The notes: a model not told the origin generated them from the sequence alone. A stretch of 64,000 nt of DNA from Temnopleurus reevesii (GCA_036244855.1 BQKZ01000995.1:45070-109069); one strand, 5' to 3'; shown: positions 24,291 through 35,684, counted from the stretch's first letter. Translations and numbers: made by a program.

Positions 24291-25710
24291 AGCGATATTT
24301 CACATAGCTTCCAACACATGCGCTGCCCCTGCCAAAATGCAGTTAAAGGGAGAGGTCATAAATCTTTCAGGCAGAATGCTTATTTAGATCTGAAATTTAT
24401 TTGTTTGATGGCTGATCAGTGATTTTAATTGGATCTAGAATTTGTTTTTATTTGGAGTTATGGTTGGAGTGACCAGCCTTATTTTAATTATTGAACCACA
24501 TGCTGGAGATGTATATTTTGCATTTATAGAAGGTAGATGGTTTGTATCTTCAAACTTTCACCTAAATATGTTTAAATTGTAATTCTGTATCACATTTCAC
24601 TTCGAGTAAATACTAGAAAGCTCCAAAATGCAATATTTTTCAAGAGAGAGGCAAAGGAGTATTTTCACTATATATCTCTTTTATGAATTATTGCATTGAA
24701 ATAAAGTGACTTAATATCTATTCAAGATAATAAAATTAGATACGGTTATCCCTCTAATGTTACTCCCAGTAATCATCAATCATTGTAAATGGATAAGTTT
24801 AATTGAATACATGTCACTGGAAGGATATTATATTAGTTAATAAGAAGATTGTATCCTAGGCTTTCGATCCACATTGCAGTTGTAACTGGATAGCTAACCA
24901 TGATGATACAACAAAATGCATGTAAAATCACTCACTTAAAAATTCAATGTAATCTTTTTTTAGAAGTCGGTTGGTTAGGTATAAAAAAAGATTGTTTCAT
25001 TTTTCAAGCAGAATTTAAAAAAAAAAATGCATTTGTAACTTGATATCTAACCCTGCTAGTAAATACATCTAAAATCACTTATGTATTTTCTATTTAGTTT
25101 TCTATTATCATAATTCCATAGGGTCAAAATGTTTTAGAATAATCTGTAAAAGGATATATTTAACCTATGAAAGGCTTGAATCCTACACTTTGTAATCTGG
25201 GAATCCCTTTAGTGCAAATAGTAACTTAACATCTACTCCGGATAGCATACCCTACTACATCTTAAACTATTTTTCCCTATACTTACCCTTTAAAAATCAT
25301 CAAGTGAATTGTTTGGTTTTGCTCTGTGATTACCCATCTCATTGTGAAAGTAAATTGGAGAAATGTACTCATCAAAGCAAAGGATCTTCTTCTCCACATC
25401 AAAGAATCTGTCAATATGAAACACTCTGTGTATTTAGATGAAAGTTATTTTGCAAATCATGTACACTTCTAAAGAGAGAGACAAAATTAATGAATGTGCA
25501 TGTGATATTAGCAGTCCTTCCAACCTTGACAAACATTTGTGTAAAAGAGAAAGGTTGAGCACCACTCTGGATGTTGATGAAAAGTGCAAACTTTACATCT
25601 ACCCAAGATATCAATGTGACTCAAAAGAAAAAAAATATAATATTATGCTTACTCTTGAATGTATTTTTTAATGGCAAAGATTTATATAGATTGTTTCTAA
25701 CTCCCTAAAT

Positions 25711-25980
25711 GGAGGCGCTATAGTTTAGTGGTTCTGACTCTCGCCCCATTCAACTATAGGGTTGTAGGTTCGAATCCCACCCATGGCGTTAATTTCCTTC
25801 AGCAAGAAATTCATCCACATTGTGCTGTACTCAACCCAGGTGAGATGAATGTGTACGTGGTAGGAATTCATTCCTTGAAAAAGCTTATGTGTCTAGTAGC
25901 TGCACTGCTAAAGCCAGCGTAATAATGCTGCAATTGTAGAGTGCTTAGGGACTTCTCATGAAGAGGTGACAAGCGCTATA
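25711..25980 (+). mobile_element. tRNA-derived SINE, family S1, copy 1
   Basis: The head carries TAGTTTAGTGGTTCTGAC (A box) and GTAGGTTCGAATCCCACCC (B box). The body has TTTCCTTCAGCAAGAAATTC and the tail ends GCGCTATA where the next SINE begins. It lacks its own (ATT)n tail. Confidence 0.85.
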
Positions 25981-26182
25981 GTGGAGGCGCTGTGGTGTAG
26001 TGGTCATGACTCTCACCTTTCAACCAGAGGGTCGTAGGTTCGAATCTCACCCATGGCGTCAATTTCCTTCAGCAAGAAATTCATCCACATTGTGCTGCAC
26101 TCGACCCAGGTGAGATAAATGGGTACCTGGTAGGAATTTATTCCTTGAACGAACCAGTAGCTGCACTGCTAAAGCAGGGTAA

Positions 26183-26483
26183 GGCCCCGGTTACATAGAG
26201 GCTCGGAAGCAACACGATTCAACACGACTCTTCGTTACTTCACAGTTAACTGCCTCCGAACAAAGAGTCGTGTTGAATCGTGTTGCTTCCGGGGCCCTAT
26301 GTGACCAGGGTGGTGTTTCACCAAGATAAGAAAGACTTTCTGCACAACTATACGTTCGACTGGTACCAGTTCTTGTGCTGAGTACGCACAATACTATTCA
26401 TCATTCATCATCAGAACTGATACCAGTCGACTTAAAGTCATGCGTAAAGTCTTTCTAATCTTGGTGAAACACCACCTGGGGCT
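26183..26483. mobile_element. MITE-2 (TIR GGCCCCGGTTACATAG), split by MITE-1
   Basis: Inverted arms contain GAAGCAACACGATTCAACAC and its reverse complement around CACAGTTAACTG. The right terminus is cut after CTATGTGAC by MITE-1 and resumes as GGGGC. A second, uninterrupted copy is at 35896-36025. Confidence 0.8.
26306..26478. mobile_element. MITE-1 copy d, nested in MITE-2
   Basis: The left end is CAGGGTGGTGTTTCACCAAG and the right end is CTTGGTGAAACACCACCTG. The interior ACTGGTACCAGTTCTTGTGC matches the other copies. Confidence 0.85.
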
Positions 26484-26622
26484 CAATAATTCTGCAATAG
26501 TAGAGTGTGTAGGGACTTCTCATGAAGAGGTGATATGTGCTATATAAAAGCCATTCATTATTATTATTATTATTATTATTATTACAATTAAAGACTACAA
26601 ATTGTTCTCTTTTCACTTTCAG

Positions 26623-26688
26623 GCTCACCCACATCGCCGCCTATGAGTCCGACCAATGGGTTTCCTATGAGTCCATCAGAACAAAAAG
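26623..26688 (+). CDS. SORBS-like gene, 66-nt Pro/Ser cassette exon
   Basis: The acceptor TCTTTTCACTTTCAG is strong and the donor is AAAAAG|GTAGTG. Phase 1 on both sides. It encodes SPTSPPMSPTNGFPMSPSEQ plus split codons, with three SP sites. The SINE/MITE stack ends just before its pyrimidine tract. Confidence 0.7.
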
Positions 26689-26827
26689 GTAGTGTGTCCT
26701 TTTTTATCACACTTCATTTTACTCTTTCACTTCTTTTTTTGACCAAAATGGCATCAAGTTTTGGTATGATGCACTGTGCAAAAAGTTAAGGATGTTTATA
26801 GAAGTTTTGCATGTTGTCAAACTTAGG

Positions 26828-26890
26828 GGGTGTTGTCTGAAAGTTGCAGTTGATAAGAACTTGCCAATAAAAATCATTGTTTTATGCGCT
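26828..26890. repeat. MITE fragment (relative of the 12413 element)
   Basis: GTTGTCTGAAAGTTGCAGTT and GCGCTTCTTGTTAAGAGC resemble the left half of the element at 12413; the right arm is missing. Confidence 0.45.
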
Positions 26891-28113
26891 TCTTGTTAAG
26901 AGCGCATACCATGTGGGAATGAAAATGGGCATTGTAAAAAAAATTCAATCTTTGCAGTTTTTTCTTTGCTTGCAAACTCTTCAGCACTCTTATTTACACT
27001 TGAATGATATTTTATGTGACCCAAAATCTCAAAATCATCCATATATCCGATAGTATGATTGTTTACTTTCTTATTTTGGGTTCAATATCACAAACTTGTA
27101 AACATATGTGGCACTGCTGCACAAAAAACTAAGAAATCCCAACATAGCAACAAGTTAATCGACAAACTGTTGTGATGTGTGCTGATTCGGGGACATTTAT
27201 TTCATTGATATTGTTCCTTTGCCTTAGGACTGCATTTTAGTGCTGGTTCATGAAATTACTGATAATTTCCTCCAAATTTCCTCCAATTTTTCTTGTTGTT
27301 GCTCTAATTGCTTCATTTTATAAATGCTAGATTTTGAGATTTTGGGGCACATGGTATACACTGTGTTGTATTAATGGGTAGTTTTGTGCACAAGTGGGTG
27401 CATTTTGAAATGAGTTTCACTGCTTTGGGATGCTTTTGAATGATCCTAGTTTTGCATTATGTGTTAGTTTTTCTTTCTGGAAGTAACCAAATTGTGTGCC
27501 CCCTCTTCTTTCTGAGTTGTACCACTTAATCGTTGCCTATTTAGATTTTTAAATACTATTCTTTGTATGATATAGTTATTGTGGCTTTTTGCCCCTATTT
27601 TGTTTTTGGTTTATTTTACCCTTTTGTTTGCATTTTGCTCTGCTTTTTTTATTTTTTTTAATCTATGCACCTTTAGAGCAGCTGTATTTCTCATTGAATA
27701 TTATGGTGTATCTGTGGTCTATTTCTGTGCAAGAAATATAAAAATCTGAAATTGTGCCCGTAGAAGAGGAATATTTCTTTGAATAGGCAATCAAACTTTA
27801 GTAAACAATTGTAGATTTTTTCTATCCCTACTTCTTACGCAATCCTAAATGTTTATGCAACCAAAAAGTCTCGAGGGGCATAAATCATTTCTTGCACCAT
27901 GCCTTCCTTATATCTTATATATATATATTTTACTCATTGTAAGATTCTTGCGCCAGCTGCCTGCCTTTGGATCAAAATTCTCTCACAGGAAAATGGCATA
28001 CTGTACAGAAATACAACAAATGTGAAAGTTATTAAGTTTGCAAAGCATTACACCTGTACTCAAATTTATTCATAATCATGGTACCAAACTGGCTTAATCT
28101 TGCATGACAACAG

Positions 28114-28317
28114 GTTGGGTCCTTTCCGACATGACGACGGGCTTTCTGCCACAGTCGCGCGGTGCTGCCCTCTTTGAGCGAAGAAAGAAGATGCAAGAAG
28201 AGCGGGAGAGGGCAGAAAAGGAGAAGGATGAAAAGAAAGCGGAAAGCGAGAACGCAGAAAGCAAAAAAGCAGGGAGCGAAAAAGCAGTCGCTGAGAGAAG
28301 ACTTAGCGATAAAGGAG
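28114..28317 (+). CDS. SORBS-like gene, GAALFERRKK exon, copy 1
   Basis: The acceptor is CATGACAACAG and the donor GGAG|GTAGCA. The 204 nt are phase 1 on both sides. It encodes WVLSDMTTGFLPQSRGAALF, then ERRKKMQEERERAEKEKD and a highly charged Lys/Glu/Ala stretch ending AERRLSDKG. The GAALFERRKK core resembles short (G)xxLFxxRxxR motifs that, to my recollection, occur in actin- or alpha-actinin-associated Z-disc proteins such as synaptopodin-2 and ZASP-type proteins; this was not checked. The charged tail is likely a single helix or coiled coil. It is a tandem duplicate of 29022-29228. Confidence 0.8.
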
Positions 28318-29021
28318 GTAGCAATTTCCTGTCTAGTACTGCTAACCAAGAAAAATTCTTAATTCTCACGCAGATTAAACCTTTAGTTTTCTCTTCATTC
28401 ATATCTTAATGTAGCATAAGGATTTTAGCTCAAATAATTCATTCCAGCTCGTATATTAATTGAAATGCATGCAAATCACACATGCTTTTAAAAGGAATGT
28501 TCAGAAATTATTAAGTGAAGTGAAGTGTTGAAAGGTTTTCAGCTTTAATTTTTGTAGAAGTTTACAAACTTTATCCCATCGGGGGAGGGGGGTGGGAGGT
28601 TCAGGGGTTTTGGGAAGTAGGAGGGATTTGGGGGTGTGGGAAAGGGGGATGTTGTTATCCAGTTGATTATATTAATATATGAACTCCTTTTGAACGAGCC
28701 ACATCCATCTTTTTAGCATGATCAATTTACTCCAACCAAAATATTTTACCAAGGTTTTTTTTCTTAGGATGGGGGGAATTAATGTATATATTCCAAATAT
28801 ATATTCTTAATTTTTGTAGCCCCCAATGAAAGAAATTTGTCAATAATAATAATTTTTGAATGAGTCACAATTAGTAACATGAGTGTTCAGTAGATCAATA
28901 CTGACTTGGCAATGTAAGCACATACATGTACTTTGAGAGTAACGTATTGTTGATGTCATTATGAATTAAAAAAACCCATGAAATAGTTCCACCGAACTGA
29001 CTCAATTTTACGCAACAACAG
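28318..29021 (+). other. Intron between duplicated exons
   Basis: About 700 nt. It includes a G-rich segment (28578-28650) with several GGGG runs, potentially quadruplex-forming in RNA. The last ~45 nt resemble the sequence before the first copy, showing that the duplication included intron flank. Confidence 0.6.
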
Positions 29022-29228
29022 GTTGGGTCCCTTCTCATATGAAGACGGGCTTTGAGGCAAAGTCGCGCGGTGCTGCCCTCTTTGAACGAAGAAAAAAGAG
29101 GCAGGAAGAGCTTGAAAGAGCTGAAAGCGAGAAAGCAGAGATCAGGATAGAAGAAAGTGTGAAAACAGATAAGAAGACGTTAGAAACGAAGAAAGCAGCC
29201 ATGCAGATACAGTTTAGTTTGAGAGGAG
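29022..29228 (+). CDS. SORBS-like gene, GAALFERRKK exon, copy 2
   Basis: The acceptor is CGCAACAACAG and the donor GAGGAG|GTACAA. The 207 nt are phase 1 on both sides. It encodes WVPSHMKTGFEAKSRGAALF, then ERRKKRQEELERAESEKAE and a diverged charged tail ending QIQFSLRG. The N-terminal half is well conserved with copy 1, while the C-terminal half has diverged. Both exons keep intact splice sites and frame, so both are probably functional, either in series or as alternatives. Confidence 0.8.
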
Positions 29229-29943
29229 GTACAAAATACTTCTAATGGAACAAAATAGTACAATTTATATACTCTCATTTACTTTTATATACCGTAGTAA
29301 AGGATGTGTATGGGAACGCTAGATCTGCAAACCAAAATCTGTATTGTAGCCAATAACACTTTTCAGACTAAAATATGAGAAAAGAAACTTTTTTAAAGAA
29401 TAGACCACTTGTGTAAATGCAGTCAAATTTTATGCATACTTCTTTTTCAAAGTCACAAGAATTAAATATTTGTTCACCTGGCAACGAATAATAATCATTT
29501 GTCAGTATAATGAACATACTTGCATGCAGTGGATGTTGCTAGGTTAGGAAAGCTCCAATGTTTGTTTGACCTAGCAACATTCATGTGTACATGATGCATT
29601 CTGACTTTGGTCCTTGTATTGTTTTCAAACAACAGAATATGATACCCTTTAGCTATTTGTTTCTAAACTCTTTTACACTCAATGCTACATCCTGTGTAAT
29701 AATACTCAGGATCTGGGGTAAAAACTCTGGAATTAATAGCTAACTGGCATACATTGCTACTCTTTGGGCCAAAATGATTAAATTTGACTGCGTTTCGAGC
29801 GTGATGTAATCTGTGTAAAAAAAATGCACATCTTTATGATTTTTAGACCTTTTCATTGATTAATAGTGGCATCCTTGCACTCGAAAAGGGGCTGTGGATT
29901 ATTTTGATGTCATTTATTTTTTCAAGCCCAACTTATGTTGTGA

Positions 29944-30112
29944 ATGGGTACCTAGTATGAATTTATTCCTTGAAAAAGCTGATGCGCCTGATAGCTGCAC
30001 TGCTAAAGCCAGGGTAATAATGCTGCAATTGTAGAGCACTTAGAGAATTCTAATGAAGAGTGGATAAGCGCTATATAAAAGCCGTTCATTATTATTATTA
30101 TAATATGTTAGC
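29944..30112 (+). mobile_element. tRNA-derived SINE S1, 5'-truncated
   Basis: It begins in the body at ATGGGTACCTAGTATG and continues through TAGCTGCACTGCTAAAGCC, TGCTGCAATTGTAGAGCAC and GCGCTATATAAAAGCCGTTC to an (ATT)n tail. Confidence 0.8.
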
Positions 30113-30245
30113 ATGATTTTTGATACCCCTTATGAAACATAAGAAGACCCAAAAGTAAGGAATCACAGATTTTGGTTTGCAGGTGTGGGATTGTATTTTG
30201 AGACTTGAAGGTTACAATTATTATTTTATCCCTTTTTTATGAAAC

Positions 30246-30419
30246 ATTAAACTCATATTTTAACAAGATGTAAGGTATATTTGTAATAATCATGTTTCTG
30301 GGCATTCCTTTTAAAGAAAACCTTATATATATTAAACTCGTATTTTAACAAGATGTATGGTAATTTGTAATAATCATGTTTCTGGACATTCCTTTTAAAG
30401 AAAACCTGATATATATACA
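30246..30419. repeat. Tandem duplication of about 88 bp
   Basis: Two copies share ATTTTAACAAGATGTA, GTAATAATCATGTTTCTGG and CATTCCTTTTAAAGAAAACC, with few differences, so the duplication is recent. Confidence 0.85.
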
Positions 30420-30508
30420 TGGGTAATTAGTATTCAATATCTCACTGGTGTATATCACTAACAATACTGATACACATTACTTAATAATTTTATCATTTTT
30501 ACACGTAG

Positions 30509-30552
30509 GTGACGGGCAGCTTTCGATGTCGCTAAAGAAGAAAGAAAAATAA
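30509..30552 (+). CDS. Possible alternative terminal exon of the SORBS-like gene
   Basis: The acceptor ATTTTTACACGTAG is reasonable. In the phase fixed by the upstream exons it encodes DGQLSMSLKKKEK and a TAA at 30550-30552. No donor of matching phase occurs before the stop, so the exon would end a short isoform lacking the SoHo domain. A possible AATAAA signal is at 31493. It could also be the true 3' end of a separate gene covering 1671-30552. Confidence 0.45.
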
Positions 30553-31894
30553 CATTTCATTCTTCTATCTTTCTATTTCTTCTGTATTGTTTTGTTGTTT
30601 GTGTTTAATGTTTTGTTTTCATTTTGCTTGATATTGATTTGATATTTAAGCATGTTGAATGTGCTAGTAATGCATGTTATTTGTACCCTGTGAAATATAC
30701 ATTACTTTTTACAACAGAAAGAACAGATTCGTATGGTAAAATGCATGTATTATATTTGTATTAACTTCTATGCATGAATGGAATATGCATTTTTATTGTG
30801 TGATGATATAGCATGTGACTGATGTAAGTACATTTGTATTGTTTAAATTTCACCCCATTTATAGCATGTTGATATATTCTATTCCTTGTTAAATTAATAT
30901 TACGAGTTGTGCACTGCAACACCATTGTGTTGATCATTTAACACCACACTTTTGATCAACACTATGGTTTTTTAAATTTATTCATCTCTATATTTTTTTT
31001 AACAGTGTATGGTATACTTGAATGGAATATTATCATACTTTTTATACATCTCCTATACTTAAAAAAAAATATCTTCTGACTTTTTAGATGTTGAGAAAAC
31101 TCTTTCTGCAGAATCCTGCCATAAATTAAAAAAAAAAAAAAAAAAAACAATCCTGCACACAAGACACCACTTTCAAAATGTAGTCAAATTTATTAACGTT
31201 TTCCCCCAAGACGAACTATGTATTCAGCTGTCAAAAAATTATAAGAGTAAAATAGTCAGAATGCTATTTGCATACAATCAATTTCACATTCATGTACCTT
31301 TGTTGTTATTCAGATTCATTGTTTAGGTGGAAATGGTATTTCACAATTGTTCATTTGTATTTGAGGGAAGCATAGGAATAGTTTATTATTCACACATATA
31401 GATCACAGTGCTTTGGACAAAAAAATATATATATTCTTTTTTGCTGTTGATTTTCTGAAAACATTTTGTGTTTTTCTGATAAGGACTTTTGTAATAAATT
31501 TTAATGATCAACAGATGAAAATATGTAAAGAAAATCCAACAGCATAAAGAATGTATGTTTAATAATTTTTACATATTCAAAGTCACGTTAATATATAGAT
31601 CAGTGGTTCCAGATCAGTTTTGTTACACAGAACTTTAGTGTGGTGGGCTATTGTCATTGAACAAGAGAACCCAGTTTTGAGAAAATAGCCACATTTCGTA
31701 ACATTTTTATAACACATTTGTGTACGAAGTCATGAAATTCCCTGACTATGAAAGAAAATTCCATTATCACCCATTGGCTTTGCTGTTGAACAATAACTTA
31801 CCACCCTAATATTTGTGTTACAAAAGAGTTCTGATGCCACTGTCAGATAAGCCAACTGTACCAGAAGATGCATAGCGTGAATTTGTATATGAAT

Positions 31895-32347
31895 TTAAAG
31901 GTCCACTGTTATGAAAATGCAAGTTGATCTGTATTGATGTATTATACCATTATCAATACCCTTTTCAGTGAAAGAGGGTCCAAATGTGTTTCATATATTT
32001 TATAATATTTTTCTTCATTTTTATGTTGGCTTAGTAGGGAACGCCCCTAAAAATTTCTTTCTAATGTCAATCCTGTTGTGACATCACAAGAGTCAAGTTT
32101 GTTCACCTTTCTAGATCATGTTTCAGAGCTGGTTCTGTAAATAACAAAAGGAAATATGTGGATCAATACAGGGATTTCAATTCAGGTGATTGCGCATTCC
32201 AATTCTCTGTCATTGATCCACATATTTCCTTTTTTTATTTACAGAACCAGCTCTGAAACATGATTTACTTAGAAAGGTGAACAAACTTGACTCTTGTGAT
32301 GTCACAACAGGATTGACATTTGTATTTTCATAATAGTGGACCTTTAA
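31895..32347. mobile_element. TTAA-flanked foldback element, family T3
   Basis: The ends are TTAAAGGTCCACTGTTATGA and TCATAATAGTGGACCTTTAA, giving a clean TTAA duplication. Inside, near-perfect arms of about 100 nt (32064-32167 and 32212-32318; both contain CACATATTTCC-type sequence in opposite orientation) surround a 44-nt loop. The left side also carries about 135 nt of unpaired sequence. No coding capacity. Confidence 0.85.
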
Positions 32348-32496
32348 GACTTTCATCACAAGTCAATAGCTAAGAATATGGTTAAAGTTTTGCTTTCTCT
32401 CACTATTCAGCTGTTGGATTATTCAAATTCAAATTTTGACCTCATGCATATTCCGGAACAATTGGCATCTCTGCACTGTTATTATATGTTAGTACG

Positions 32497-32793
32497 CACT
32501 GTTAGCAGATGGAACAAAGGCCTGGGACAAAATAAACCACCCCCATTCAATCATTCAAACAATAGCTAGATGGACACTAAAGAAATTTCTATCCTTCTGA
32601 TTATATTGGAGAGTGTTGAACAAGAGTCACACGTGGGACATTCTTATGCGATCATGAGGCTATCGTGAATCCTAGAATGAAGTTGTTTATTTTGTCCCAG
32701 TTCTTTGTGTCCCTTCTGCTATCGTGAATCCTAGAATGAAGTTGTTTATTTTGTCCCAGTTCTTTGTGTCCCTTCTGCTTACAAGTGACTGTG
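32497..32793. mobile_element. MITE-3 copy with an internal 59-bp tandem duplication
   Basis: The left arm CACTGTTAGCAGATGGAACA is matched by CTTTGTGTCCCTTCTGC at the right. The right arm block (start GCTATCGTGAATCCTAG) occurs twice, at 32659-32717 and 32718-32776. Confidence 0.7.
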
Positions 32794-32876
32794 GGATTTC
32801 ACATTTACTAAACATTCACCTGGTGTATTTATGTTTCTCCCCCATTTTCACCCCCATCATCCCTCCCTCCTCGCAG

Positions 32877-33251
32877 GAGTTCAGCCACCTCCAGTGATGG
32901 ATATACCCAACAACAACAACAACCTGCGAAAGGACGAGGACGAGTTCTGGCCTCCTCCTCCCCCTCCTGACCAAAGTAAGGAAAAGGGGCCTCCGCCGCC
33001 CCCTCCTCCTAAACCTAAGCTAAAGTCAGTGGCCGCACCCGTGCCAAAGCCAAAACCAAGGGCGCCACCGGCGTCGGACACACCGCCCGTGATTCCTCCG
33101 CCACCTGTATCACCATGGCAACCGACATCGCCGGATGTCCCACCCAACCGCAAGGTTATCCCCCCGCCGCGAAATTTCGGCTTCAAGCCGTTCAAACCGT
33201 ACTCTCCGCCTCCCTCGGAGGCTGATACTGAACCTATGTCGACGCCAGCTG
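32877..33251 (+). CDS. SORBS-like gene, polyproline exon
   Basis: The acceptor is CCTCCTCGCAG after a long C/T tract, and the donor CAGCTG|GTATGA. The 375 nt are phase 1 on both sides. It encodes VQPPPVMDIPNNNNNLRKDE, then FWPPPPPPD, PPPPPPPKPKLKS, PKPKPRAPP and a PPRNFGFKPFKPYSPPPSEA block. Consecutive Pro runs of 6-7 residues fit profilin or EVH1/SH3 binding, consistent with an actin-adhesion adaptor (inference). The GC-rich codon usage contrasts with the flanks. Confidence 0.85.
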
Positions 33252-35684
33252 GTATGACACGTTTTCGATTATTGTGAGATGAAAATCCCGATTGCGCCCT
33301 CTATCATTCTCCCGCGTTATGTTGCCTGCTGTGATTATAACGAAATATTCCTCATCCCGTATACCCCCCATACTCCCGTCGCATGGCGTATCTTCGCGAT
33401 TGACACATGCATGCCAAATCGTCGGTTTCTCGCTTCTTAATATAACGCAGTCCCGTTGTATAGATATGCAGAATACTCAGATTTATTAATAGTAAAATTA
33501 ACATTAGATTATTATTAAATTACTATTTTTGAATATTACAGTCATTGATGTAGACAATTTATCATATCTTGGGGTTAATTAATCCTTTGAACAGATTTTC
33601 TTTAAAGACAACCACAAACAAATTTAGTGGGTCTCACCCCTTCCCGTATCAATAGCACCCCAGATTTCAGAAACAGGTCTTTATTAAATACTTTTAAATG
33701 ACTTTAAAAATTAAGCTGATAAGAATATCCCGCAGAACTTTTGTTCTTCATTCTGCATTTTAATATACATATTACTTTTGTAATTGATGATAGAATTAAC
33801 AAGATGCTCATATAGCTGTGTATTAAAAGATAGTGTAAAATGTCCCTCAATATCAAAGAAAGAGAAAGAAAATATGATATAATCATGTTTTATAAAGAGT
33901 TAAAATGAATACATAATGCATTTAATGCTTTCTCTTTCTTGGGAATGGAAAAACAAAAATAGATGAAACTAAAAAGATAAACATTAGAAGCAAAGAAATT
34001 AAAATATCAATAAATTCATTAATACATTGAAAACAAATGTTTTTAATTTTTACCATAGAAGAACATGTGAATGAATTAAACATTAATGCATGTTCCGTAC
34101 AAAACTGTTTTCTTCAACATATTATCTCCACCCATTTCAGTAGAGTGAAAGATATATACTCAAGAATGCAATAAATCATACATTTGTTATATCATCTTGT
34201 GATACCATACTTTATAATCATACTTTATAATCAATCATTTATCATACTTTTACTCGGATACAGTGTATGTAGATTTATTAAACGTATTTGTACATCATAA
34301 AATCATCATATATATATTTGCATGTCTGGAACTACATATTTATCTATTCGCTATTTGGAAATGATTAATTTGGTGTCACACATTTTTTTACCACTACACT
34401 GATCATCATTTAGTTCTTAGAAAGTTGAATTTGGAGTCACCTTTTTTCGGACTATTATTGAAATTATAAAATACATTTTTCTTGTTTGGTGAGAGTACAC
34501 TTACTTGGAATACCTTTTGAATTATAAATAATAATAACATTTCAAATAAATTTATTTCACTAAAGCAAATTCTGGATTATTATGATAGGCATTTTATACA
34601 CACAAGAGAAACAAATATGATAAAAAGACATCTATCTTATTTTAAAGCTAATGGCTAGTCTTAAAAGCTATATATTTTTGTTGAAAAGGATTATATTATG
34701 TGATATTATGGGAAATAGATCTTGATTTGTTTGAGTCATCACCAAATGTATTTATTATCTTTGATATTCACTCCCCCCCCCCAAAAAAAAAATCATAAAT
34801 CCATAATGCACGATTTATCAAAATAGACATTTAATTCTTAAAAGTTTTAAATTTTGCTACATTTCTATCTATTTTGTGGTGAAGTATTTTGGCACTTTTT
34901 GGCGTGAAGGGTACACAACATTTGCGTTTATTTTTTAAATTGAATTTGGAGGGGGGGGGGTTCTCTCAACAAGTGATTATAGAATGCTTCAGTCTTTAAT
35001 CATACCTGTCAACCAAAAATTTTCTGAGTGATAAGGGGGTACTAAAATGTGCTATAGATACAGAGATGCCAACCTTCCAAGATGAGAATAATGAGATTAA
35101 AATGTGAATTAGCAAAAAGCATAACAAATTATTTTCACGTTAGAGAAAGTGACTTGTCATTGTTTTAATGCTTTCTCTCAGGAGGAGGTATTTGGTTCAT
35201 TTGTTTAGTAATTCACATTTTAATCTTACCCTCGGGCATCTTCTGGAACAATTGGCAACTCTGTAACTGTTACCAATTAAAGACTGGGTCTGGACTGGAA
35301 AATTCTTGCTTTGATTGAAAGCAAAAAGAAAGCAAAAACATCAGGCAAACAGAAAGTAAAAAGTTTGAAGCAGTGCAGGTCAGACATTAGATATGAAAGC
35401 TATGAATATGTAATTGAAAAATCACTTTAGTGATATCATTGAAATATTCATAATTGTTTTATTAATTGTTTGATTTGCTTCAAACTTGTTATCTGTCAAT
35501 CTGATTTTTCTGCTTTTAATCAAAGCAACATGTTTTTCTGGCGCAGGCCCAGCCTTTAGTATCGATTGATAGAAAATAGTAAACATTTTAGCTAGGCATC
35601 TTCATATTAACCCTGCATCAAAATCATTACATAACAGCATGGTTTTAAACATTACAATCATTATGATTTTCCCCCACATCGAAG
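33252..35684 (+). other. Intron
   Basis: AT-rich, with a C10A9 tract at 34771-34791, a G10 run near 34950 and a MITE at 35059-35275. No exon was recognised. Confidence 0.6.
35059..35275. mobile_element. MITE, TIR around ACAGAGATGCCAACCTTCC
   Basis: The left arm ATACAGAGATGCCAACCTTC is matched by GGAACAATTGGCAACTCTGT at the right. AGATTAAAATGTGAATTA and its inverse TAATTCACATTTTAATCT extend the fold. A related copy is at 42764-42974, with fragments near 32440 and 54850. Confidence 0.7.

Larger units (their letters stand above)
25983..26584 (+). mobile_element. tRNA-derived SINE, family S1, copy 2, carrying nested MITEs
   Basis: The head GGAGGCGCTGTGGTGTAGTG and B box GTAGGTTCGAATCTCACCC are intact. 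The body is interrupted after CTAAAGCAGGGTAA by MITE-2 (from 26183), which is itself interrupted by MITE-1 (26306-26478). The SINE resumes at CTCAATAATTCTGC and ends in (ATT)n at 26584, only 38 nt upstream of an exon. Confidence 0.85.
16700..26622 (+). other. Large intron (about 9.9 kb)
   Basis: It contains a foldback TTAA element (19213-19759), a GC-rich island (18640-19080), two tandem arrays (21297-22135 and 22714-24290), a family-2 SINE (22338-22521) and the nested SINE/MITE stack (25711-26584). Apart from one low-confidence candidate at 18647 I found no exon. Confidence 0.6.
29229..30508 (+). other. Intron
   Basis: AT-rich. It contains a 5'-truncated SINE (29944-30112) and a two-copy tandem repeat of about 88 bp (30246-30419). 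Confidence 0.6.
30553..32876 (+). other. Possible 3' UTR followed by intron
   Basis: If 30509 is a terminal exon, AT-rich sequence to about 31500 would be its 3' UTR. An A19 run lies at 31128-31146. The rest holds the foldback element 31895-32347 and MITE-3 (32497-32793). Confidence 0.45.

Noticed and set aside
25711..26050. tRNA genes
   Set aside because: A and B boxes are present, but acceptor stem pairing is absent and the sequence continues into a SINE body and (ATT)n tail.
28032..28402. Minus-strand frames opposite the GAALFERRKK exon
   Set aside because: They are shadows of the plus-strand exon; the low-complexity Ser/Phe/Leu content mirrors Lys/Glu codons.
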